Assembly (NCBI GenBank): GCA_016782835.1
Contig: JADHXS010000010.1
Location: 1-33,371, forward strand
From: Phycisphaerae bacterium
GTDB taxonomy: Bacteria; Planctomycetota; Phycisphaerae; Sedimentisphaerales; Anaerohalosphaeraceae
Direction: 5' to 3'
DNA length: 33,371 bases
Of this stretch, positions 15,825-23,529 are shown piece after piece. Both the position numbers and the translations under genes were made by a program. The notes under the pieces are model-generated. The model did not search any database and was not told the origin of the DNA. It saw only the letters and a program-made list of their open reading frames with translations. Numbering within the stretch: position 1 is the stretch's first letter; every line of letters starts with the position of its first letter.

Positions 15825-15852
15825 GTGGCAGCCACCGAATGAAATGAGGTGG
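15825..15852 (+). promoter_or_regulatory. Possible alternative hairpins in the mtnP leader
   Basis: GTGG-CAG-CCAC (15825-15835) and CCACC (15832-15836) with GGTGG (15848-15852) share the CCAC strand, so only one can form at a time. The start codon is 34 bases beyond. I recognise no known riboswitch. Confidence 0.3.
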
Positions 15853-15885
15853 ATGGAAGTTAGCAATTCTTAAAAAGGAAAAACC

Positions 15886-16761
15886 ATGACGGACAGAATA
15901 ATCGGGATTATCGGGGGAAGCGGGCTTGGCGATGCCTTAGCCGCTAAGATTCAGGATGTCAAAGAAGAAAACATCGACACCCCCTTCGGCAAACCCAGTG
16001 CTCCCGTCATGGTCGGCAGGCTGGGCAATAACAAGATCGCTTTTCTGGCTCGCCACGGCAAAGGCCACGTTTACAATCCCAGCGTTGTCCCCTACACGGC
16101 CAATATTTTCGCCCTCAAAAAGCTGGGCGTCACCACGCTCATCGCCAGTGCCGCCGTCGGCTCACTCCGCGAGGAAATCAACCCCGGGCATTTGGTGCTG
16201 GTTGACCAGTTCATCGACAAAACCTTCCGTCGGCAAAACACCTTCTTCGACAAATTGGGTGCTGTCCATGCCGAGTTCGCTCAGCCGTGTTGTCAAAGAC
16301 TGCGAGCAAAGATTATGACCGCTGCTGAAACGATTTCGACCGTCACCCACGCCGACGGCACCTATGTCTGCATGGAAGGCCCGCAATTCTCATCTCGCGG
16401 CGAATCGCTCATGCACCGCCAGTGGGGCGGCGACCTCATCGGCATGACCGCCATGCCGGAGGCCAAACTGGCCCGCGAGGCCCAGATGTGTTACGCCCTC
16501 GTTGCACTGGCCAGTGATTACGACTGCTGGCGCGAACATGACACAACAAAAGACAAACAAAGCCTTCTGGCCGAGATTATCGGCAATCTGAATAAAGCGA
16601 CAGACAACGCCATTGAGCTGATTGAAAAAGTGCTGCAATCCGATGGTGCCCTGTGTGATGAAACCTGCCCCTGCCGCAAAAGCCTCGAACTGGCAGTCTG
16701 GACAAATCCAAAAGCGATTGATCCAACCGTTAAATCCGAATTGGCGCCGCTGTTTCATTAG
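15886..16761 (+). CDS. mtnP: S-methyl-5'-thioadenosine phosphorylase
   Basis: Splits methylthioadenosine with phosphate into adenine and methylthioribose 1-phosphate, recycling the by-product of polyamine and other SAM-using pathways. IIGGSGLGD is the phosphate-binding loop; ARHGKGHVYNPSVVPYTANIFALK, SAAVGSLREEINPGHLVLVDQFIDKT and YVCMEGPQFSSRGES are family motifs. ASDYDCW carries the Asp residues typical of adenine-specific MTAP rather than the Asn of purine nucleoside phosphorylase, so I favour MTA as substrate. 291 residues is normal; a cysteine-rich spot (CDETCPCRKS) lies near the C-terminus. AAGGAAAAACC sets the start. It has its own promoter and converges on the rmuC unit. Confidence 0.92.
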   Translation: MTDRIIGIIGGSGLGDALAAKIQDVKEENIDTPFGKPSAPVMVGRLGNNKIAFLARHGKGHVYNPSVVPYTANIFALKKLGVTTLIASAAVGSLREEINPGHLVLVDQFIDKTFRRQNTFFDKLGAVHAEFAQPCCQRLRAKIMTAAETISTVTHADGTYVCMEGPQFSSRGESLMHRQWGGDLIGMTAMPEAKLAREAQMCYALVALASDYDCWREHDTTKDKQSLLAEIIGNLNKATDNAIELIEKVLQSDGALCDETCPCRKSLELAVWTNPKAIDPTVKSELAPLFH

Positions 16762-16778
16762 CCAGCCTGTCAGCTAAT

Positions 16779-16809
16779 TTGTCATTCCCGCGTAGGCGCC
16801 GAATCCAGC
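16779..16809 (+). repeat. GTCATTCCCGC-type hairpin repeat, copy 2 (decayed)
   Basis: TTGTCATTCCCGCG, TAGG, CGCCGAATCCAGC. The right arm has changed from GCGGGAAT to GCGCCGAAT, which breaks the stem. It sits between the convergent mtnP and the minus-strand gene ending at 16825. Confidence 0.7.
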
Positions 16810-16824
16810 GATAGCATTTTGTAG

Positions 16825-17169
16825 CTATCTAAAAAACCTTTGCCAAAAAGAGGGGCGAACAGGAAGAATACGATAGTGAATGATTTTTTCTTCCGCAAGC
16901 TTTTTGATAAATTCTATTTCTGAAATATTTGCCCAAAAAAATCCACTTGGATAATCATGGAAGCCAAAAAGTGCTTTATCTTCTCTTGTCACAAGAAAAT
17001 CAAGGGTTGCTTTCAGTTGTCTATTTGCGAAAAATTCCTTTAAATAAGGGATGTCTTTGTCGTGATAAATAGCTCCATCAATGTTGATAAGTATGTTAGT
17101 GTATTCGTCCAAAATGCGATGAACAAATGTTGAGTATCTTCGTGTTCTGATTTCTATTGTTCTTTCCAT
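16825..17169 (-). CDS. Hypothetical protein in an operon with rmuC
   Basis: 114 residues, ATG at 17169, with AGGGA eight bases upstream. It starts 35 bases after the rmuC stop and runs in the same direction, so both are likely on one transcript. No signal peptide or membrane segment is apparent. The sequence (for example IDGAIYHDKDIPYLKEFF, LVTREDKALFGFHDYPSGFF) has a mixed alpha/beta look and a very basic end, PSFWQRFFR. I do not recognise the family. Composition is lower in GC than rmuC. A role connected with rmuC cannot be inferred from position alone. Confidence 0.6.
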   Translation of the reverse strand: MERTIEIRTRRYSTFVHRILDEYTNILINIDGAIYHDKDIPYLKEFFANRQLKATLDFLVTREDKALFGFHDYPSGFFWANISEIEFIKKLAEEKIIHYRILPVRPSFWQRFFR

Positions 17170-17204
17170 AACAGTTGGTCCCTGTGCGTAGAATCTTGCT
17201 CTCT

Positions 17205-18230
17205 CTATCCATTCTCCTCCTGCTGTATTTGTTCCAGTTGCATCAGGAATTTGCCGAGTTTATTCTGTCCTTCGTCGTATTGTCCCTGTGCGTTTCGGAT
17301 ATGTTTGCCGAGCACCTCCCAATTACTCGTGAAAGCCTCCAGACCCATCGACAGCTTTTGCAGGTTTTTCCGTATCATCGCCGCTTCTTTTTCAATCTGC
17401 AATCCGTGCAGTCCCATCACAATCGTCATCAGGTACGCATACAGCAGGTTCGGCGACACCGGAATCACCTTCTTTTCCAATGCGTAATTCAGCAAGTCCA
17501 TCCGGTCATTGTCATATTTCACAATGGTTTCATAATAAACATTCTCTGCCGGGATGTACATCAGCGCAAAATCCATCGTGCCCTCTGCGGGCAGGATATA
17601 GCTTTCAGCAATCTTGTCGATGTGCCGGCAAACATCATTTTGAAATGTTCGCCGCAGTTTAGCTTTTTCGCCATCATCAGCCGCAGCATTCATCTGTTCA
17701 AATGCCGGCAGCGGAAACTTCGCATCCACCGATACCGAAAAGTCCGGCAGCTTGATCAATGCGTCAACAATTTTTCCATTTGCAAAACCATGTTGCAAAA
17801 CAAAACTGTCGCCCGGCAGTATTTGTTTCAGCAGGGCGGCTAACGAATATTCACCCATCTGCCCCCGCAGTTTCGGAGCTTTTAAGATATTTTGTAAACT
17901 GCGCACATCGGCGCCAAGTTGAAGCATCCGCTCACTGTCACTTTTGAGCTTGCCGATCTGCTCCTTCAGTTCACCAAAGGTCTTCTGACTGGTTGTCAAA
18001 AACGAACTAATGTTTTCCTGTCCGGTTCTTAGGTTTTTTTCCAGCATCTGACTCAGGCTTTCCTGATTCTTGCGCAGCCCGTCCAGATTTTCCTGCACGG
18101 TTTTAATGACGGCGTTTTGCTGGGCCGCCTCCCGCCGCGATGCACTCAATGACAGCATCATCACCGCAACCAGAATCAGTAAACCCAGCAACAGCAGGAT
18201 GATAATTGTAATCAGGATATTTAATATCAT
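17205..18230 (-). CDS. rmuC: DNA recombination protein RmuC homologue
   Basis: RmuC limits inversions at short inverted repeats and has a nuclease-like core. Residues 3-27 form a transmembrane helix (ILNILITIIILLLLGLLILVAVM). About 35-110 is a coiled coil (ENLDGLRKNQESLSQMLEKNLRTGQ). The conserved RmuC domain follows: LRGQMGEYSLAALLKQILPGDSF, DALIKLPDFSVSVDAKFPLPAF, FALMYIPAENVYYETI and VIPVSPNLLYAYLMTI. 341 residues is within the family range. AGAGGA lies just before the ATG at 18230. The gene is notable in a genome segment so rich in inverted repeats. Confidence 0.93.
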   Translation of the reverse strand: MILNILITIIILLLLGLLILVAVMMLSLSASRREAAQQNAVIKTVQENLDGLRKNQESLSQMLEKNLRTGQENISSFLTTSQKTFGELKEQIGKLKSDSERMLQLGADVRSLQNILKAPKLRGQMGEYSLAALLKQILPGDSFVLQHGFANGKIVDALIKLPDFSVSVDAKFPLPAFEQMNAAADDGEKAKLRRTFQNDVCRHIDKIAESYILPAEGTMDFALMYIPAENVYYETIVKYDNDRMDLLNYALEKKVIPVSPNLLYAYLMTIVMGLHGLQIEKEAAMIRKNLQKLSMGLEAFTSNWEVLGKHIRNAQGQYDEGQNKLGKFLMQLEQIQQEENG

Positions 18231-18382
18231 GCTATTCCTCTCAAAACAGGACCTATTATAAGCCGATTGCTAAGACGAATCAACAAAAGTATAACCCATT
18301 ATTTTGTAAACCTTTAACAAAAAATCAGAGTCCCCCCAAAAGAGGACATTTCAGGTTTTTTCGCTATATTTATAAAAAGAAC

Positions 18383-18411
18383 TTAACAAATCTTTGTCGC
18401 GTACGTAAAAT
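18383..18411 (+). promoter_or_regulatory. Promoter for the DUF11 lipoprotein unit
   Basis: TTAACA at 18383-18388, 17 bases, TAAAAT at 18406-18411. Predicted start near 18418 gives a leader of about 155 bases that holds the short ORF at 18465. The remaining part of the 345-base gap after rmuC (18231-18382) shows nothing else I can support. Confidence 0.6.
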
Positions 18412-18464
18412 AGGCTTGATGGAACGAATAACCTGAACTGTTTTTCGGAAGGGAGAAAACGAAC

Positions 18465-18503
18465 ATGGTTACAGGTACAGAAAATAACAAGGGCCCGCCT
18501 TGA
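18465..18503 (+). CDS. Possible 12-residue leader peptide ahead of the DUF11 lipoprotein
   Basis: ATG at 18465 with the strong ribosome site GAAGGGAG at 18448-18455, nine bases away. It reads MVTGTENNKGPP and stops at TGA 18501-18503. It lies in the leader after a good promoter and 72 bases before the lipoprotein gene. The strong site argues for translation; whether the peptide matters is unknown. No terminator-type hairpin follows, so classical attenuation is not evident. Confidence 0.35.
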   Translation: MVTGTENNKGPP

Positions 18504-18575
18504 TAATCATATCTCAATATTCATCAATGTATTTCTGTGAAAAATAACGGATTTTATTAAAGATGGGAGGTTTTT

Positions 18576-20069
18576 ATGAAAGCTCTAATTTGGACAACAT
18601 TAGCGGCATTTTTGATTATAGGTGTCGTGGGTTGTGCATGTCCCGGTCCGGCCCCGAAGCCCGCACCGGCACCGAAAGCCGCCTGTGGAGCCTATTCAGT
18701 ATCGCAGGATTATATGCTTTCCGGAGCGGTTCGTCTTGAAAAAGTCATGCCGGCATCGGTTCAACTTAACGCACCGTTCGAGTACACCATCAATCTGACA
18801 AACCTGACCGATATGATGCTCACCGACATTGAGGTCAAAGAGCGGATTCCCACTACGTTAAAAGATCTCAGTTCTGCACCCGCAGGAAAACTGGAAGGCG
18901 GTATTGTCACGTGGAAGATGGATTCTCTCGGTCCTAAAGCGACCGACAAGATCGTTGTTCAGGCAACTGCAACCGAAGCCGGATGTCTGCAAACCTGTGC
19001 GGATGTAACATACGTCATCTTGGCTTGCGCGAATACACAGGTAGTACAGCCTGCGCTGACAATCAGCAAATCAGCACCTGATAAAGTAACCATTTGTGAC
19101 GCCATTCCGCTGAAATTTGTCGTGACCAACAAAGGCACCGGGACCGCAACCAACGTCAAGATCATGGATACCCTTCCTGACGGTCTGATGACACAGGACG
19201 GCAAGAAGTCCATCGAAATTGCTCTCGGGAGTCTGGCGACCGGGCAATCCGCAACGCGTACGGTTGTGACCAAAGCGGCCAAAACCGGAACCTTCAAGAA
19301 TCAGGCCTCTGCCGTCGCAGATGGCAACCTGAAGGCTCAATCGGAAGTAACAACCACCGTTGTGACCCAACCCGTTCTGGCCATCCAAAAGACCGGTTCC
19401 AAGAAGGAATATCTGGGCCGGTCCATCAAGTATGACATCACCGTGACCAACAAAGGTGATGCGGTGGCGGCCGATACGGTCATTACCGATACGATTCCCG
19501 CAGGCGTTGGAAACATTCAGGCCACTGCCGGCGGCGTACTGGCTGAAAATCGCGTAACATGGAAAGTGGGTAATCTGGCTCCGAAAGCCAGCAAGACGGT
19601 TAGTGTTTCCTATATGCCTGCCGGAGAAGGCACACTCAGCAATACCGCAAGAGCCACAGCCGTTTGTGCCGATGCTGTCAGTGCTTCAGCCCAGACGGAA
19701 ATCAATGCGATTTCGGCAATTTTGCTGGAAGTTGTTGACGTAACAGATCCGATCGAAGTTGGCAACAATGTAACCTATGTCATCACCGTCACCAACCAGG
19801 GGTCGGCGACCGGTACGGGTATTTTGATTAAGGCCATGTTGGAAGATACCATGTCCTATGTCAGTTCCTCCGGAGCTACCGCTGGGGCTATCGATGGCAG
19901 CACGATTACCTTTGCGAAACTGCCGAGTCTGGCTCCGAAGGCCAAGGCAACCTGGAAGGTTGTTGTCAAGGCCGCCAAGGCCGGCGATGTCCGCTTCAGA
20001 GTTACCATGAACAGCGACCAACTCGGTCGTGACGTCGAAGAAACCGAAGCCACCAACTTCTATGAATAG
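18576..20069 (+). CDS. DUF11 repeat lipoprotein, OmcB-like
   Basis: 497 residues, start set by GGGAGGT. The signal peptide ends in a lipobox-like VVGC with Cys20 as the lipidated residue, followed by a Pro/Ala linker (GPAPKPAPAPKA). Four DUF11 (conserved repeat 01) immunoglobulin-like units follow at roughly 50-150, 160-265, 268-378 and 382-490. Each has the pattern EYTINLTNLTD / KFVVTNKGTGTATNVKIMDTLP / YDITVTNKGDAVAADTVITDTIP / YVITVTNQGSATGTGILIKAML. Eight cysteines include C137, C141, C151 and C174. Chlamydial OmcB, a disulfide-linked envelope protein, has the same kind of repeats, so I infer an outer-membrane-anchored structural protein. Strong promoter, ribosome site and terminator suggest abundant expression. 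The MscS gene downstream is separated by a terminator. Confidence 0.85.
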   Translation: MKALIWTTLAAFLIIGVVGCACPGPAPKPAPAPKAACGAYSVSQDYMLSGAVRLEKVMPASVQLNAPFEYTINLTNLTDMMLTDIEVKERIPTTLKDLSSAPAGKLEGGIVTWKMDSLGPKATDKIVVQATATEAGCLQTCADVTYVILACANTQVVQPALTISKSAPDKVTICDAIPLKFVVTNKGTGTATNVKIMDTLPDGLMTQDGKKSIEIALGSLATGQSATRTVVTKAAKTGTFKNQASAVADGNLKAQSEVTTTVVTQPVLAIQKTGSKKEYLGRSIKYDITVTNKGDAVAADTVITDTIPAGVGNIQATAGGVLAENRVTWKVGNLAPKASKTVSVSYMPAGEGTLSNTARATAVCADAVSASAQTEINAISAILLEVVDVTDPIEVGNNVTYVITVTNQGSATGTGILIKAMLEDTMSYVSSSGATAGAIDGSTITFAKLPSLAPKAKATWKVVVKAAKAGDVRFRVTMNSDQLGRDVEETEATNFYE

Positions 20070-20087
20070 TCTGTAGGTTAATTTTAA

Positions 20088-20124
20088 GGCTGCAAGCGTT
20101 TAGCGTTTGCAGCCTTTCTTTTTT
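20088..20124 (+). terminator. Strong terminator of the DUF11 lipoprotein gene
   Basis: Eleven-base arms GGCTGCAAGCG and CGTTTGCAGCC (one G-U) with loop TTTAG, then TTTCTTTTTT. Confidence 0.92.
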
Positions 20125-20149
20125 GTCTTTTTTTTGAAAGGCATATGAA

Positions 20150-21061
20150 ATGAAAAAGAGATGGATATTTATATTAGTGCTTGTGTTGAGCCTTAATGTC
20201 TTTGCTGCTGATGCGGAAGAACAAATGGCCCAACCCCAATCTGTTGGTGGAATGGTTGAGAGTGCAAAAGCCTATTTGGCTGAAAACGGGATTAGTTTTC
20301 TATTAAATCTTCTTGCCGCGGCGGCGATTTTCTTCATTGGCCGCTGGGTAGCCCAATTGGTCACAAGCCTTGTGTTCAAGGCAATGGACAAAGCCAAAAT
20401 AGACCATACGCTGGGCAAATTTGTGAAGAATTTAGTTTACACAATTCTTCTGGTTTTCGTCGTGATTGCGGCGTTGGCCAGATTAGGTGTGCAAACCGGC
20501 TCGTTCATTGCCATTATTGGTGCGGCCGGTTTGGCGGTTGGTTTGGCATTGGGCGGTACGTTGTCCAATTTTGCTTCGGGCGTTCTCTTAATCATCTTCA
20601 AACCCATCCGGGTAGGTGATTTCGTTGAGGCCGGCGGCGCGACAGGCGCGGTGAAGGAAATTCAGATTTTCAACACCATTTTAAACACGCCGGACAACAA
20701 AAGAGTAATTGTCCCCAATTCACAGGTGACCGGCGGCAATATCATCAACTACAGTGTCAACGGCACCCGCCGGGTCGATTTGGTGATGGGTGTCTCCTAT
20801 CAGGACGACCTCAAAAAGGCTCGTCAGGTCATGGAAGGCGTTCTCAAGGCTGATTCCCGCATTCTCGCCGAACCGGCCTATACCGTCGCGGTTTCGGAAC
20901 TGGGTGACAGCAGTGTCAACTTCGTGGTCCGCCCCTGGGTCAAAGTCGAAGATTATTGGGGTGTTTATTTTGACACGACCGAGAAAATCAAAGTGGCATT
21001 GGAAGCAAGCGGTCTGTCAATCCCGTTCCCGCAGCACGATGTGCATATGATACAGAGCTAA
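20150..21061 (+). CDS. MscS-family small-conductance mechanosensitive channel
   Basis: Releases solutes when membrane tension rises in hypo-osmotic shock. A signal peptide (MKKRWIFILVLVLSLNVFAADA) precedes three transmembrane helices: about 50-70, 90-110 and the pore helix 117-140 (IAIIGAAGLAVGLALGGTLSNFASGV), rich in Gly and Ala as in MscS TM3. The cytoplasmic beta domain follows (FKPIRVGDFVEAGGATGAVKEI, NTPDNKRVIVPNSQV), then the C-terminal alpha/beta domain. 303 residues, close to E. coli MscS (286). GAAAGG at about 20136 serves the ATG. A cleavable signal peptide is an addition to the simplest family form. It begins 26 bases after a strong terminator, so its own promoter is unclear. Confidence 0.93.
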   Translation: MKKRWIFILVLVLSLNVFAADAEEQMAQPQSVGGMVESAKAYLAENGISFLLNLLAAAAIFFIGRWVAQLVTSLVFKAMDKAKIDHTLGKFVKNLVYTILLVFVVIAALARLGVQTGSFIAIIGAAGLAVGLALGGTLSNFASGVLLIIFKPIRVGDFVEAGGATGAVKEIQIFNTILNTPDNKRVIVPNSQVTGGNIINYSVNGTRRVDLVMGVSYQDDLKKARQVMEGVLKADSRILAEPAYTVAVSELGDSSVNFVVRPWVKVEDYWGVYFDTTEKIKVALEASGLSIPFPQHDVHMIQS

Positions 21062-21090
21062 GCGGTTGCATAACCATGTGTTACAAAAAG

Positions 21091-21120
21091 GGTCCGGCGA
21101 GAATGCCGGACCTTTCTTTG
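21091..21120. terminator. Bidirectional terminator between mscS and the convergent lipoprotein gene
   Basis: Perfect eight-base arms GGTCCGGC and GCCGGACC with a six-base loop. Plus-strand tail TTTCTTTG; the minus-strand side reads CTTTTTG, so it can end both genes. Confidence 0.9.
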
Positions 21121-21139
21121 TTAGCTAAGGATTGTCTTC

Positions 21140-21703
21140 TTACAGCATCAAATCCTTTACGTCTCCGCCTTTGGCCTTGATTGCGTCCACATAAACCCCA
21201 AAACGTTCTTTCAAAGGCGCAATGCTCTCGGTGAGTTTTTTGATTTTTGTCGTCAGCGTTGTAGCTTCTTCGCCCAGCTTTTCCGTCATGGGAATCGCTT
21301 TCAGCTTATCCATCAGCGGCTTCAGGGTGGCTTGTTTTTCAGCGATAGCGTCCTTATACTTCATCGCGATCTTCGTCAGGCTTTCGACATCCATCTTGGC
21401 TGCCTCGGCTTTCAGGTCGCTGACGGTCTTGGCCATGTCGATATCCATCGACAACGATTCCTTGACAGTCTCAGCCACTTCTTTGGCGGTTGCCATTGCA
21501 TCCTTGCCCGCTTCTTGGGTGGTTTCCGCTGCCTTCTCGACCGCTTCCGTTGTGGTCTCCTTCATGCTGTCCATCATGCCTGTTGCTTCCTCTTGGGCAT
21601 CCGGTTCGGCGGCCGGTTTCACCGGTTCTTCCTTTTTGCTGCACCCGGCCATGATACAAAGACTTGCGATTAACAGAACTGTAACCATCCATCGAGTTTT
21701 CAT
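21140..21703 (-). CDS. Helical lipoprotein of unknown function
   Basis: 187 residues with a strong ribosome site (AGGGAGG) before the ATG at 21703. The signal peptide ends in lipobox MAGC (Cys21). An acidic, Pro/Glu-rich link (KKEEPVKPAAEPDAQEEA) is followed by long amphipathic helices: residues about 40-85 have Thr/Ala/Glu/Lys repeats (KETTTEAVEKAAETTQEAGKD) like LEA or apolipoprotein-type sequences, and 90-185 has two to three further helices (KDAIAEKQATLKPLMDKLKA, ATTLTTKIKKLTESIAPLKE). No family is recognised. I infer a periplasmic, membrane-tethered coiled-coil protein, perhaps related to envelope stability like its convergent neighbour mscS. A palindrome just upstream may regulate it. 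Confidence 0.75.
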   Translation of the reverse strand: MKTRWMVTVLLIASLCIMAGCSKKEEPVKPAAEPDAQEEATGMMDSMKETTTEAVEKAAETTQEAGKDAMATAKEVAETVKESLSMDIDMAKTVSDLKAEAAKMDVESLTKIAMKYKDAIAEKQATLKPLMDKLKAIPMTEKLGEEATTLTTKIKKLTESIAPLKERFGVYVDAIKAKGGDVKDLML

Positions 21704-21718
21704 AATGACCTCCCTAAA

Positions 21719-21738
21719 TTAAATAGTGTACTATTTAA
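21719..21738. promoter_or_regulatory. Operator-like palindrome upstream of the helical lipoprotein gene
   Basis: Perfect nine-base arms TTAAATAGT and ACTATTTAA around GT. It ends 15 bases before the start codon and next to the ribosome site, where a bound repressor would block transcription or translation. It is AT-rich with no T tract, so not a terminator. Confidence 0.45.
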
Positions 21739-21827
21739 ATTCCTGAATGAGTTCAATTCTACCCGCCAAACAAGCACCCGTTCAATGAAAAAGTGCAAAA
21801 AGAAGATTTTCAGGATGCTTTCGGCAA

Positions 21828-22241
21828 TCAGCTCAGGTTAAAGATGGATTGATCAATAACCTCACCGCAGTACAGGCATGCCGCATGCCGTGCCGAAACA
21901 GTCCGTTGGCATTTGGGGCATTGGGTAGCTTTTCGCTGGTTTTTGTTGTCCTGAACGTCGTCCCGTATATCGACCTCGAGTATTTTCTGATAAAGCTCCT
22001 GCTCCGTCAGGCCGGTTCTTTCCGCCAGCAGTTCCCACAAGGATTCGCAGATCATCATAGTCTTGGCCAGATTGGCTTCGAGGATTTTTACCTGTCGCTC
22101 GGCACGCTGGGCGGTATGTTTGGCGCTGTAGGATTCATTGATGGCCCCAACGGACTCATTGGGGATGGTTCTGTTTTGTGTCACTTGGCCATCGACAACA
22201 GTCCCAACGATAGCAGGTAACAAAGAAAATAGCGGATTCAT
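21828..22241 (-). CDS. Small protein with a C-terminal zinc ribbon
   Basis: 137 residues; AAAGGAG precedes the ATG at 22241. Residues 1-20 are mildly hydrophobic (MNPLFSLLPAIVGTVVDG). Residues about 38-95 are helical and probably coiled coil (SAKHTAQRAERQVKILEANLAKTMMICESLWELLAERTGL). The C-terminus is a CPKC...CLYCG zinc ribbon (C108, C111, C122, C125). I recognise the ribbon but no whole-protein family. It has no close operon partner: the lipoprotein gene downstream begins 125 bases away, across a possible operator. Divergent from the radical SAM gene; the gap contains a GATTTTT-CCAG-AAAAATC hairpin at 22297-22314. Confidence 0.65.
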   Translation of the reverse strand: MNPLFSLLPAIVGTVVDGQVTQNRTIPNESVGAINESYSAKHTAQRAERQVKILEANLAKTMMICESLWELLAERTGLTEQELYQKILEVDIRDDVQDNKNQRKATQCPKCQRTVSARHAACLYCGEVIDQSIFNLS

Positions 22242-22392
22242 TTTTACTCCTTTTTAAAACAACAGTCATGGAATGCTTATCATAGGCATTTTCAGCGATT
22301 TTTCCAGAAAAATCTGTTTGCCCCGTTGTAATTATCATCCACTGTGATTATAAGTGGGTAAGCATGGATGCCGCTTAAATGGAATGGAGAAC

Positions 22393-23529
22393 ATGACCGC
22401 GATTATCCGCAAACCCGATACACTCGACAAACTGAAGATTCTCAGTGCTGACGCCCAGTACGACCTGGCCTGCGCCTGCGGTTCGACCAAAGACGAACAC
22501 CGCCATCGCGGCGCCGACGGCAAATGGATTTACCCCGTGACATTAGCCAACGGCGGCCGGGCGAGCATTTTCAAAATCCTGCTGTCCAATGTCTGCTCCA
22601 ACGACTGTAAATACTGCCCGCTGCGTCAGGATATGAATATTCGCCGGTGTACCCTGCAAACCGAAGAAACAGTCCGGCTGTTTCTCGACTATTACAACCG
22701 GAAAAAGGTCTTCGGCATTTTCATCTCCTCAGGCGTCATCGGTACCCCCGACAACACCGCCGAGCGTATCAACGCCATCGCCCGCGTCCTGCGCTATCGC
22801 CATCGCTTCAAGGGCTATATTCACCTGAAAGTCATTCCCGGCTCCAGCACCGCCGCCATCGAGGAAGCGGTTTCGCTGGCCTCGTCCGTCTCGTTGAATA
22901 TTGAAACGCCGGGTGCGGACAATCTTGCGAAACTGTCGAATAAGAAAGACTATCTTGCCGACATCATTGAGCCGATGAAACGCATCAGCCAAATGACCGC
23001 CAGGGGAAATCGTTACGAAAGAGTCCACCAAACCACCCAGTTCATCGTCGGCGCCGCCGAAGAAGACGACCGGCAGATTATTCGCTACATGGGCGGCCTG
23101 TACGACCGCCTGCACCTGAACCGCATTTACTTCAGCGCCTACCAGCAGGGCCTGGGGGCGGCCGACCTGCCCGCCGAACAGACACTCCAGAATCCGAAAG
23201 AAATCCTGACGCGCGAACACCGCCTCTATCAAGTCGATTTCCTCATGCGTAAATACGGCTTCAAAGACAGCGAGATTCTGTTTGACGAAAAGGGCAGACT
23301 GTCCCTCGACAAAGACCCCAAAGAGATTTGGGCCGACAACCACCCCGAACGCTTTCCCATCGACATCAACCGCGCCGATAAATTCCAACTGCTCCGTGTC
23401 CCCGGCCTGGGACTGGTCTCCGTCAACCGTATCCTCAAACAGCGTCAATTCGCAAAAATCCGCCGAATCCAAGACATCGCAAAACCCAACAAACGCCTCA
23501 ACAAAGCAACCCAATACCTGAAATTTTAA
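22393..23529 (+). CDS. Radical SAM protein with C-terminal helix-hairpin-helix (putative DNA modification/repair)
   Basis: The 4Fe-4S motif CSNDCKYC (Cys68, Cys72, Cys75) shows a radical SAM enzyme. After the TIM-barrel-like core (FISSGVIGT, GYIHLKVIPGSS, SLNIETPGADNLAKLSNKKD) comes a C-terminal helix-hairpin-helix, INRADKFQLLRVPGLGLVSVNRILK, expected to bind DNA. This layout matches the family annotated as putative DNA modification/repair radical SAM protein (TIGR03916), usually encoded beside a uracil-DNA-glycosylase-like partner. That partner is absent on either side here. Start is uncertain: ATG 22393 has GGAG close by; in-frame ATG 22384 and GTG 22354 are alternatives. Length from 22393 is 378 residues. 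No substrate is known to me. Confidence 0.88.
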   Translation: MTAIIRKPDTLDKLKILSADAQYDLACACGSTKDEHRHRGADGKWIYPVTLANGGRASIFKILLSNVCSNDCKYCPLRQDMNIRRCTLQTEETVRLFLDYYNRKKVFGIFISSGVIGTPDNTAERINAIARVLRYRHRFKGYIHLKVIPGSSTAAIEEAVSLASSVSLNIETPGADNLAKLSNKKDYLADIIEPMKRISQMTARGNRYERVHQTTQFIVGAAEEDDRQIIRYMGGLYDRLHLNRIYFSAYQQGLGAADLPAEQTLQNPKEILTREHRLYQVDFLMRKYGFKDSEILFDEKGRLSLDKDPKEIWADNHPERFPIDINRADKFQLLRVPGLGLVSVNRILKQRQFAKIRRIQDIAKPNKRLNKATQYLKF

